Under the pieces are notes generated by a model that saw nothing but the letters and a program-made list of their open reading frames with translations, was not told the DNA's origin and did not search any database. Below, piece after piece: positions 1 to 4,868 of a DNA stretch of 5,507 bases. The translations under genes were made by a program, and so were the position numbers. The number at the start of each line of letters is the position of its first letter. Within the stretch, counting starts at the first letter, position 1. The stretch is from an uncultured Cellvibrionales bacterium. Its GTDB lineage: Bacteria; Pseudomonadota; Gammaproteobacteria; Pseudomonadales; UBA7434. The stretch spans positions 1-5,507 of the forward strand of contig CALCNB010000316.1 of NCBI GenBank assembly GCA_937897785.1, given 5' to 3'.

Positions 1-207
1 CATGATCTCAGTGTTCCTTGTGAATCCTTTGAAAAAAGGAAAAGGTCATTTTCAATGTAAGCACAAGTATGCCAGAAGTTAGCAGTGAGTGGTATTTACA
101 GAGCAGTAAGTCGAAAATGTAATTTTACAACATGAAGCAAACAGTATTAATAGGGTGAATCATTCTATAACTAAGGCTTATACATTTACATTTGATGAAT
201 TTTTTTG
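1..207. other. Non-coding region downstream of hslO; possible start of next leftward gene at the edge
   Basis: No credible coding region was seen. The first three bases, cat, read as ATG on the minus strand. An AAGGAA that could serve as a ribosome binding site lies about 10 bases upstream of it in that orientation, so a leftward gene may begin exactly at the edge. From gene order in other gammaproteobacteria, where pckA (PEP carboxykinase) commonly neighbours hslO, pckA is the natural guess, but no codon beyond the start is present to test it. A small perfect stem-loop lies at 25-40 (6-bp stem TCCTTT/AAAGGA, GAAA loop on the plus strand). I saw no convincing terminator for hslO. Confidence 0.4.
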
Positions 208-1113
208 TTAGTTAAATTTCATACCCAGTTGCTGAAGTTTTGATTGCGTGAATCGGTAGCGCGCACTGCAAAACTCGCAATCCATCACCACTTCATTATC
301 GAGCTTTAATAGCGCCGATACTTCTTTAACGCCGATTTTTAATAATGCTTGTGCGGTTCGTTGTTCAGAGCAACTGCAATCGAAGCAAACTTTTTCAGCA
401 GGTGATAGCGTTACTGCGTGTTCATGAAACAGTCGATAAAGTAAAGTTTCACTGTCTAAAGCGAGCAGCTCATTTTGGCTTACGGTTGCGGCTAGTGTAT
501 TCAGTTCTTCCCATAAGTTATCAGCTTGAGCGACGCTGGCTGAGTTTTTATCCTCTGCCGCCGGCATTCTTTGGATTAACAAGCCAGCCGCCATGGTAGG
601 TGATGTAATTAATTGCATCGTGGTCGGCAGTTGTTCCGATTGTTGAAAATAATTTTCGAGGCAGGCGCTTAATGATGCCGCTTTTGCTTCAACAATACCT
701 TGATATCGCTCGCCTTCTTCAGGCTCTATTGTAATGGCAAGATGACCTTGGCCAATCAATTCGTCCAGCGTCAATGAGGCTTCTGCTGAAGCATCGTACG
801 GATCTTTCAGTCTTGCTACAGCGCGGATGCTGTGTTGGTTTAACTCCCCACCAGGATTGATTTTAAGTTGTGCCTCGCCCATTAGTAAATGAATAATACC
901 ATTGCCTCTGGCCTGAAGTGACAGTCTCGCTTGATGCTTTAAGTGTACGCCCATAAGTAAGGTTGATGCTAAGCATTCACCCAGTAGGGCATTAACGATC
1001 GGCGGGTAGTCATGACCATTTAGCGATTCAATATAGCTGTTTTGCAGTTTGACAATGGCGCCGCGTACAGGCTGGCCACTAAAATAAAATCGTTGTATGA
1101 CATCACTGTGCAT
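208..1113 (-). CDS. hslO: Hsp33 redox-regulated molecular chaperone
   Basis: Cytoplasmic holdase that is inactive when reduced and Zn-bound. Oxidation with unfolding stress releases zinc, forms disulfides and exposes the client-binding surface. The 301-residue product is close to the usual family length (about 290). Residues 1 to about 230 form the Hsp33 core, and the C-terminal redox switch is complete: a CxC motif (C246-S-C248, in FDCSCSEQR) and a CxxC motif (C279-E-F-C282), the four zinc ligands of the family. An additional cysteine, C243, lies three residues before the CxC. The ATG at 1113 is preceded by AGGAA about five bases upstream, supporting this start. It is the last gene of the yrfG-hslR-hslO cluster, 43 bases after hslR, and is probably co-transcribed with it. 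In E. coli the hslRO genes are heat-inducible. I did not find a clear sigma-32 promoter directly in front of this gene. Confidence 0.97.
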   Translation of the reverse strand: MHSDVIQRFYFSGQPVRGAIVKLQNSYIESLNGHDYPPIVNALLGECLASTLLMGVHLKHQARLSLQARGNGIIHLLMGEAQLKINPGGELNQHSIRAVARLKDPYDASAEASLTLDELIGQGHLAITIEPEEGERYQGIVEAKAASLSACLENYFQQSEQLPTTMQLITSPTMAAGLLIQRMPAAEDKNSASVAQADNLWEELNTLAATVSQNELLALDSETLLYRLFHEHAVTLSPAEKVCFDCSCSEQRTAQALLKIGVKEVSALLKLDNEVVMDCEFCSARYRFTQSKLQQLGMKFN

Positions 1114-1156
1114 AATAATTCCTAGCGATTAAAAAAGCTTAGCTGTTTAAAACTAT

Positions 1157-1567
1157 TTACTCATCGATCTGGCTTTTGTTTTTGAATCGATGAATTTGAC
1201 GGCGCTGTTTTTTGTTAGGTCTTGCGGCATGATCTGGCATCGTTAAGTTAGCCATTTTTCTTTCGAGACTGCGTTGTTCTCGAAGCGCAATGCTGGCTTC
1301 AGTTTCATTGAATAATTCAGCGGCTAGCGTTGCATTACGACGTTGATCGCTTACCGATTTAACGATAACAGTTTTTTCATCCCAGCCTGCGCGAATGGTT
1401 AGCTCTGCATTCAGCTCCACCAGTTTACTGGTTTTTATTCGCTGGCCATTGTAGTGAACTTTTCCACCCTCGATGGCTTGCTTGGCTAGGCTTCGCGTTT
1501 TAAAGAAACGTGCAGCCCATAACCATTTGTCAATTCTTACACTGGTCTGACTTTTTTTTTCGCTCAT
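1157..1567 (-). CDS. hslR: Hsp15, ribosome-associated heat shock protein (S4 RNA-binding domain)
   Basis: Binds the free 50S subunit that still carries a nascent-chain tRNA after premature dissociation and helps recycle it. The 136-residue product matches E. coli Hsp15 (133 residues) almost end to end. An S4 RNA-binding domain spans about residues 11-60, starting RIDKWLWAARFFKTR and continuing through EGGKVHYNGQR. It is followed by the conserved DEKTVIVK and QRR segments and a basic tail with LTMP and KKQRRQ. The frame stays open upstream to 1660, but those 31 extra residues overlap the end of yrfG and have no counterpart in the family. I therefore take the ATG at 1567, although its ribosome binding site (ACGGTAA) is weak. 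It begins 28 bases after the yrfG stop. An 8-bp inverted repeat (TCATCGAT/ATCGATGA, 1161-1168 and 1186-1193) covers its last codons. Confidence 0.96.
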   Translation of the reverse strand: MSEKKSQTSVRIDKWLWAARFFKTRSLAKQAIEGGKVHYNGQRIKTSKLVELNAELTIRAGWDEKTVIVKSVSDQRRNATLAAELFNETEASIALREQRSLERKMANLTMPDHAARPNKKQRRQIHRFKNKSQIDE

Positions 1568-1595
1568 TGTATTACCGTCTAGAGATGAACCATGG

Positions 1596-2276
1596 TTATC
1601 TAATGCTGAGTGCTTTGTTGGGCAACAGTTCAGATAAACAATGAATCCCGATAAATTCATCAGGTTGGCGCATTTTTTGAAGTGGACGCATGCTATCAGG
1701 CTTTAATGGCATGACGAGTTGCTGAATGCCGAACGCAGCTGCTGAAGCTAATACTCGCTCATTGTCGTCAACTAAAACCGTGGTCGCTGGATTAAACGAG
1801 TAAGTCCTTGCGAGTGCTGACCAAAATTCGGGGTCTTCTTTGGGTAATTGAAAATCATGGGAGCAAAAATCCTCATCGACGTAGTCGGTGATTTGAATGA
1901 CCTGATCCTTAATGGCTAAAGTACGGCGATGCGCATTGGTTACTATCGCCGTTTTCACTGGCAGTGCAGTTAATTGTTTTAGCAGATCTTGCGCATAGGG
2001 TAAGAAATCAATCATATGATTGATTTCTTTTTTTAGCGCGATAATGTCAACACCTAACAAGGCCTCCCAATGATCAATGCAATAAAAATCCAGCGAGTGG
2101 TACTTTGTTTTAAACTGCACCATTAGCCAATTTTTTGTTTTAGTCTCGGTCCAGCCTTTATGCTTGGCGTAAAATTTAGGAAGATGCTCTAGCCAAAAAT
2201 AATTGTCATAGTGAAGGTCGAGTAGGGTGCCGTCCATATCGAACAGGACAGTTTCAATCGCTTGCCAATCAATCAT
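1596..2276 (-). CDS. yrfG: GMP/IMP nucleotidase, HAD superfamily (YrfG)
   Basis: Cytoplasmic HAD-type phosphatase; E. coli YrfG dephosphorylates purine mononucleotides, mainly GMP and IMP. The product has 226 residues, the family length. All HAD motifs are visible: motif I FDMDGT with nucleophile D13 and acid D15; motif II VTN with T113; motif III lysine K146 in LPKEDPEFW; and motif IV VDD with D170 and D171. The LHYDNYFW segment just after motif I matches the LAFDNYFW of E. coli YrfG, which separates it from generic HAD phosphatases. The ATG at 2276 has AGGT about six bases upstream. It is the first gene of the cluster with hslR and hslO, in the same order as in E. coli. The gene contains a perfect 28-bp palindrome at 2002-2029, encoding residues around EINHMIDF, without any visible damage to the protein. 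Confidence 0.93.
   Translation of the reverse strand: MIDWQAIETVLFDMDGTLLDLHYDNYFWLEHLPKFYAKHKGWTETKTKNWLMVQFKTKYHSLDFYCIDHWEALLGVDIIALKKEINHMIDFLPYAQDLLKQLTALPVKTAIVTNAHRRTLAIKDQVIQITDYVDEDFCSHDFQLPKEDPEFWSALARTYSFNPATTVLVDDNERVLASAAAFGIQQLVMPLKPDSMRPLQKMRQPDEFIGIHCLSELLPNKALSIR
2002..2034 (+). repeat. Perfect 28-bp palindrome plus T7 tract inside yrfG
   Basis: Bases 2002-2029 are exactly self-complementary about a centre between 2015 and 2016 (core AATCATATGATT), with no spacer and no mismatch over 14 base pairs. On the plus strand the right arm runs into seven T residues (2028-2034). This gives the outline of an intrinsic terminator reading antisense to yrfG, although the stem is AT-rich and therefore weak. 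It could equally be a protein-binding operator or a cruciform-prone site. The coding frame of yrfG runs through it intact. The palindrome is seen directly; its function is unknown. Confidence 0.9.
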
Positions 2277-2299
2277 GCGGTTACCTACGTAAATCTAAT

Positions 2300-2321
2300 G
2301 CGCGTTAACAATTTAGCGCGC
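2300..2321. repeat. 9-bp stem-loop in the presumed leader of the yrfG operon
   Basis: The arms GCGCGTTAA (2300-2308) and TTAGCGCGC (2313-2321) pair over nine bases with one G-T wobble and a CAAT loop on the plus strand. On the minus strand, which is transcribed for yrfG, the wobble becomes a C-A mismatch, leaving five and three pairs. It ends about 23 bases before the yrfG start codon, so it would lie at or near the 5' end of the yrfG-hslR-hslO mRNA. It has no T-tract and is not a standard terminator. Confidence 0.6.
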
Positions 2322-2325
2322 TTGA

Positions 2326-2356
2326 ATCATAACTCATTCATATACGCCCGTTACAA
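2326..2356 (-). promoter_or_regulatory. Candidate sigma-70-like promoter for yrfG-hslR-hslO
   Basis: On the minus strand TTGTAA (2356-2351) and TATGAT (2331-2326) resemble -35 and -10 boxes with four and five of six consensus bases. They are separated by 19 bases, which is longer than optimal. The implied start would be near 2319, about 43 bases before the yrfG start codon. The -35 box overlaps the left arm of the inverted repeat at 2348-2395, so a bound protein could occlude it. This is inference from motif resemblance only. Confidence 0.3.
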
Positions 2357-2395
2357 TCACTGAGGATCAATAAAGGGCGAATCACAGTGTAACGG
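2348..2395. repeat. Inverted repeat CCGTTACA / TGTAACGG upstream of yrfG
   Basis: The arms at 2348-2355 and 2388-2395 are perfect reverse complements. The inner bases CTG (2360-2362) and CAG (2385-2387) can extend pairing past a four-base bulge. The left arm overlaps the candidate -35 box of the yrfG promoter. It could be an operator or an RNA structure; the sequence alone does not decide. Confidence 0.55.
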
Positions 2396-2555
2396 TTTAC
2401 GGTATGGCTTGACTATACAGACTGGCGGTAAAGATTGGCTATCAGGATTGGTATTAACGATCATGACTCGTGATTAATCGATGTAATGTAGGTGGCGCTT
2501 CCTTGCGCAACGGAGGGGGGTCCTGAAATAAAGGCTTGGCGTTTTTGGCTGGCAG

Positions 2556-3020
2556 TTAAGTGGTTAAGCGAACCGTTGTCCAAACGGTTTGACTAGTATC
2601 AACCGTTGCTTTTAATCGACGTTTCGGTCGGGTCTTTAGCATGGCGGCACCGCTTTTAAAGACGTTTTTAATTGTTTGTTGGCTGTTATTTTTGAAGCGG
2701 CTAAATGGCGATAATTTAGCGTTTTTAAGTGCGAAGTAGCGAACCGCGTGGGATTGCCCGCGGTTATCAAAATAAGGGGCTTTTATCAGTGCATGCACGC
2801 GGTCTTTTGCATCGCAGATCAGCGTACTGTCGTTGCGGTGAATAATTCGGCTCTGGTCAATGGAGCTAATTAATTGATTAAAGCCTGATTCACTAATGAC
2901 TTGGTAGTCTTGACCAATAATCCCATGGCCAGCGAGCGCGCGGTTTGCCTGTTGGCTATGTTGCTGAAAACGCAGCTGGACAAGTTTGCTAAGTAGGACC
3001 GGTATTTGAGCAATGAGCAT
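2556..3020 (-). CDS. Hypothetical protein, small and basic, not recognised
   Basis: I do not recognise this 154-residue protein. The ATG at 3020 has a good ribosome binding site (AAGGAA, six bases upstream), which is the best evidence that it is real. The N-terminus (MLIAQIPVLLSKLVQL) is a short hydrophobic or amphipathic stretch, too short and too polar for a confident signal peptide. The middle part (about residues 38-108) looks like a folded domain with alternating strands and helices. The C-terminal third (about 108-154) is strongly basic (KTRPKRRLK) and rich in Gln, Thr and Asn. A segment with VRYFALKNAKL faintly recalls the N-terminal lobe of the InaA/lipopolysaccharide-kinase-like family (toluene-tolerance type). 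If so, the protein would be a truncated form without the catalytic lobe; this is a weak guess. It stands alone, divergent from the lipoprotein gene, with LexA-like boxes about 145 bases upstream. Confidence 0.6.
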   Translation of the reverse strand: MLIAQIPVLLSKLVQLRFQQHSQQANRALAGHGIIGQDYQVISESGFNQLISSIDQSRIIHRNDSTLICDAKDRVHALIKAPYFDNRGQSHAVRYFALKNAKLSPFSRFKNNSQQTIKNVFKSGAAMLKTRPKRRLKATVDTSQTVWTTVRLTT

Positions 3021-3062
3021 GATAAGTTCCTTATTTCAGTAATGCAGTTATTCAATAAAAGA

Positions 3063-3085
3063 TTTTATGGCGTGCTGCCATAAGA
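3063..3085. repeat. 7-bp perfect stem-loop upstream of the unknown gene
   Basis: TTATGGC (3065-3071) and GCCATAA (3077-3083) pair perfectly around the loop GTGCT. A G-T and a T-A pair extend the stem to 3063-3085. It would lie in the 5' leader of the leftward gene, about 43 bases before its start codon. There is no T-tract long enough for a standard terminator. Confidence 0.65.
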
Positions 3086-3115
3086 ATCGATGTCGCTGGT
3101 CTGGGCATTGATTCT
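3083..3115. repeat. 10-bp stem-loop immediately beside the previous one
   Basis: AGAATCGATG (3083-3092) pairs with CATTGATTCT (3106-3115) over ten positions with a single G-T wobble on the plus strand (a C-A mismatch on the minus strand) and a 13-base loop. It abuts the hairpin at 3063-3085, so the two cannot both be fully extended. Alternative or tandem folding is possible. The wobble favours plus-strand RNA, but no plus-strand transcript is evident here. Confidence 0.6.
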
Positions 3116-3163
3116 CTGGGTATTGCGCTTTCATCGTTTAGCGAATGTTTTAATGAGAACAGT

Positions 3164-3198
3164 CACTGTATACTTAACCAGTGTATACCTATACAGTA
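3164..3198. promoter_or_regulatory. Tandem LexA-like (SOS) boxes
   Basis: Two abutting 16-bp cores share base 3181. Core one (3166-3181) reads CTGTATACTTAACCAG and keeps both critical trinucleotides, CTG-N10-CAG. Core two (3181-3196) reads GTGTATACCTATACAG and has a perfect right half-site but GTG in the left half. Against the 20-bp E. coli consensus I count 14 and 16 matches. The cores repeat with a 15-base period. They overlap the -10 box of a leftward promoter candidate, so the leftward unknown gene is the likelier target, with the lipoprotein gene as the alternative. LexA control is inference; a chance AT-rich dyad is possible. Confidence 0.45.
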
Positions 3199-3409
3199 GT
3201 TTTGCAAGAATTGACAAGCGTTAATTGCTGATTTCTTTGGTTGAAATTTATAAGCCATTGTTTTAAATGACTATTAAAAATTGATTTACTATTATCTAAT
3301 ATACCCGTTAGTGAAAATTGCACATATATACTGGGGCGAAATCCGTTTATTCAGCGGTCAAAGTTATCAGCTTATGCGGTTTTATCGCCGCTACAAAATG
3401 AACCACATA

Positions 3410-3415
3410 GAGGGA
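3410..3415 (+). promoter_or_regulatory. Ribosome binding site fixing the start of the OmpA-like lipoprotein gene
   Basis: GAGGGA lies six bases before the ATG at 3422. The protein read from this ATG opens directly with a lipoprotein signal peptide. Together these rule out the longer frame beginning at 3281. Confidence 0.85.
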
Positions 3416-3421
3416 ATCGCA

Positions 3422-4093
3422 ATGAAATTAGCCATCGCAACATTGTGCTTAGTGCTGCTAAGTGCCTGTATGACGCAGCCCATGAATCAACAGGCCACTG
3501 CGCAAGATAAAAATCACGCTGCGATGGGGGCAATTATTGGTGCCGTCGCTGGTGCCGTAGTGGGAGGTCAGCTCGATGATGATGGCAATCGCGACAAAGG
3601 CGTGATCTTAGGTGCCTTAGTGGGTGCGGCTTCCGGCGCAGGTATCGGTCATAAAATGGATTTACAAGAGCAGGCTTTTCGCGATCAATTAGCGGCCGAG
3701 CAACGTCGCTCTGATATAGCCATTGAGCGGGTTCGCGAAGATTTACTTAAACTGACCTTTGATAATGAAATCACCTTTGACTTTAACCAAGTGTCCATTA
3801 AGCCGAGCTTTCTCGAGAGTTTGTCCAAGGTTAGTCAAGTGATGGCGAAATACCAATCGCGTGCGCAAGTGGTGGGGCATACCGACTCCCGCGGTACTGA
3901 GGCCTACAATCAGCTGTTGTCAGAGCGGCGTGCGGCAGCGGTAGCGGATTACCTGATTGATTCTGGTATAGCCGCAAGTTTAATCGAGTCAGCGGGGCGG
4001 GGTGAATACGAGCCTCGCGAATCTAATGTCACTGAAGCCGGTCGCGCTTTGAACCGTAGAGTAGAGATTTTTATTCAACCGCAGGCAAATTAA
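3422..4093 (+). CDS. OmpA-family outer-membrane lipoprotein with glycine zipper (YiaD-like)
   Basis: The 223-residue precursor opens with a lipoprotein signal peptide ending in the lipobox LSAC, with C16 as the lipidated cysteine. The following Met is not an Asp retention signal, so outer-membrane sorting is expected. Residues about 34-78 form a glycine-zipper segment (repeated GAIIG, GAVAGAVVGG, GALVGAASGAGIG) interrupted by a charged DDDGNRDKG turn. Residues about 80-108 look like a charged helix. Residues about 112-218 are an OmpA C-terminal peptidoglycan-binding domain with VGHTDSRG, LSERRA and NRRVEIFI. By alignment to OmpA-like domains, D155 and R170 are the expected diaminopimelate ligands. 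The architecture is that of E. coli YiaD. The likely role is anchoring the outer membrane to the cell wall. It stands alone and converges on the EthD-domain gene with 12 bases between stop codons. Confidence 0.93.
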   Translation: MKLAIATLCLVLLSACMTQPMNQQATAQDKNHAAMGAIIGAVAGAVVGGQLDDDGNRDKGVILGALVGAASGAGIGHKMDLQEQAFRDQLAAEQRRSDIAIERVREDLLKLTFDNEITFDFNQVSIKPSFLESLSKVSQVMAKYQSRAQVVGHTDSRGTEAYNQLLSERRAAAVADYLIDSGIAASLIESAGRGEYEPRESNVTEAGRALNRRVEIFIQPQAN

Positions 4094-4105
4094 TCGACCC
4101 ATGTA

Positions 4106-4807
4106 TTAGGCCTGCATCACATACTGACTCATTGGAATGCAGTCCATGCGCTCAAAGTCAATGAACTTGCTGCAACTATCAATCATCGCCTGCTCGCGGG
4201 CTTGATAGAGCGCTTCGTCATCGCCAGCGGCATAAAAACCTTGCCGGCTATCGATGGCTTCAGCCGGAAAATTTTCTTCGATAATGGCGTCGTGTGCGAT
4301 GGCATCTTGGGTCAGGCCTTGGACCACAACATTTTGACGATAGCCGAATGTGGATTGTGTATCGATAGCGACTTGGGTGTGCTGCTGATGCCAAATCGAG
4401 AGCCACTCTTCATGACTGAGTCGATCGGGTTTTCTTAAAAAGACCACTTCACACATACCTGGACTGCGTTGGCCAACCGGTCGTTGTGCCTCGGGCTCGA
4501 CTAACGGCGCTGATTCCCATACTGCATAGCCAGCATAGCGACTGACATGTTGGGCGATGACTGACTCTAAGGCGTCGCGGTAAATATAGCTATCTACCCA
4601 AAAGGTAATTAAGCCTGAGACCAGATCATCATCGCTGGAAATTATATAAGGTGCAGCAGCGGCAACAGCCTCGTCAGCGATGCAGATACGTAAATGCTGG
4701 CAGTTAAGCGCAATAAGGTCTGGGCTGAGTTGTTGTAGCAACTGATCGCGAAACGCCGCCGTATCAACGTCCTCTGCCTTCCAGATCGAGTAGATTAATT
4801 TTTGCAT
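4106..4807 (-). CDS. EthD domain-containing protein, probable tandem alpha/beta-barrel
   Basis: The C-terminal half (about residues 117-225) carries an EthD-type dimeric alpha+beta barrel signature: CEVVFLRKPDRLSHEEW, then a WHQQHTQVA helix and an FGYRQNVV strand. The N-terminal half (about 2-100) starts in a similar way (KLIYSIWKAEDVDTAAFRDQLL) and may be a second, degenerate copy, giving an internal duplication. At 233 residues it is about twice the length of single-domain EthD proteins (around 100 residues). EthD was named from an ether-degradation cluster, and many relatives are uncharacterised small-molecule enzymes or accessory proteins. No substrate can be inferred here, because no degradation genes are adjacent. 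The ATG at 4807 has GAGG about nine bases upstream. Several acidic stretches and no signal peptide suggest a cytoplasmic protein. No terminator is seen in the 12-base gap to the convergent lipoprotein gene. Confidence 0.85.
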   Translation of the reverse strand: MQKLIYSIWKAEDVDTAAFRDQLLQQLSPDLIALNCQHLRICIADEAVAAAAPYIISSDDDLVSGLITFWVDSYIYRDALESVIAQHVSRYAGYAVWESAPLVEPEAQRPVGQRSPGMCEVVFLRKPDRLSHEEWLSIWHQQHTQVAIDTQSTFGYRQNVVVQGLTQDAIAHDAIIEENFPAEAIDSRQGFYAAGDDEALYQAREQAMIDSCSKFIDFERMDCIPMSQYVMQA

Positions 4808-4868
4808 AGAGACTGGCCTCGTTTAATAGCATAGATTGGGTCTGCACTTTTGAGATAAGCAGTGGTTA

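Larger units (their letters stand above)
2277..2555. other. Intergenic region upstream of yrfG, rich in inverted repeats
   Basis: This gap separates the unknown leftward gene from yrfG and has no credible coding region. It holds three dyads. One is a stem-loop at 2300-2321. The second is an 8-bp inverted repeat at 2348-2355 and 2388-2395. The third is a longer imperfect hairpin at 2453-2478: ATTAA, a three-base bulge, TCATG, loop ACT, CGTGA, TTAAT, with one G-T pair. A GC-rich patch at about 2493-2521 (GCGCTTCCTTGCGC, then GGAGGGGGG) looks like the small GC-rich motifs often found between gammaproteobacterial genes, but I cannot assign it to a known repeat family. No T-rich intrinsic terminator for the upstream gene is evident. 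Confidence 0.6.
3021..3421. other. Divergent intergenic region between the unknown gene and the OmpA-like lipoprotein gene
   Basis: This 401-base stretch has no credible coding region. The plus frame stays open from a TTG at 3281 into the lipoprotein gene, but that extension would bury the signal peptide. Near the leftward gene lie two adjacent stem-loops (3063-3115), followed by tandem LexA-like boxes (3164-3198). A perfect TTGACA lies at 3211-3216 but has no good -10 box downstream. A weak rightward promoter candidate for the lipoprotein gene is TTGCTG (3225-3230) with TATAAG (3249-3254), 18 bases apart, which would give a leader of about 160 bases. A leftward candidate is TTGTCA (3217-3212) with TATAGG (3193-3188), whose -10 box falls inside the second LexA-like box. 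Confidence 0.6.

Noticed and set aside
345..599. Plus-strand open frame of 84 codons
   Set aside because: It lies wholly antisense within hslO and has no recognisable motif.
1114..1156. AGCTAAGCTTTTTT on the minus strand between hslR and hslO as a terminator
   Set aside because: Only three strong base pairs precede the T-run, too weak to call.
1568..1660. Longer hslR starting at 1660
   Set aside because: The extra 31 residues overlap the end of yrfG and have no equivalent in Hsp15. The family match begins after the ATG at 1567.
2870..3055. Minus-strand open frame of 61 codons
   Set aside because: It overlaps the start of the 154-residue gene in another frame, lacks a good ribosome binding site, and its composition is unconvincing.
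3211..3239. Perfect TTGACA at 3211-3216 as a rightward promoter
   Set aside because: No acceptable -10 box is found 16-18 bases downstream (TTCTTT or TCTTTG), so it was not listed as a promoter on its own.
3281..3421. N-terminal extension of the lipoprotein frame starting at TTG 3281
   Set aside because: It would place 47 residues before a clear signal peptide and lipobox. The ATG at 3422 has its own GAGGGA site.
4081..4115. GCAGGC/GCCTGC inverted repeat between convergent genes as a bidirectional terminator
   Set aside because: The loop is 23 bases and there is no T-tract. The arms are explained by both proteins ending in Gln-Ala codons.
4202..4438. Plus-strand open frame of 78 codons
   Set aside because: It is antisense to the EthD gene, which has clear domain support.
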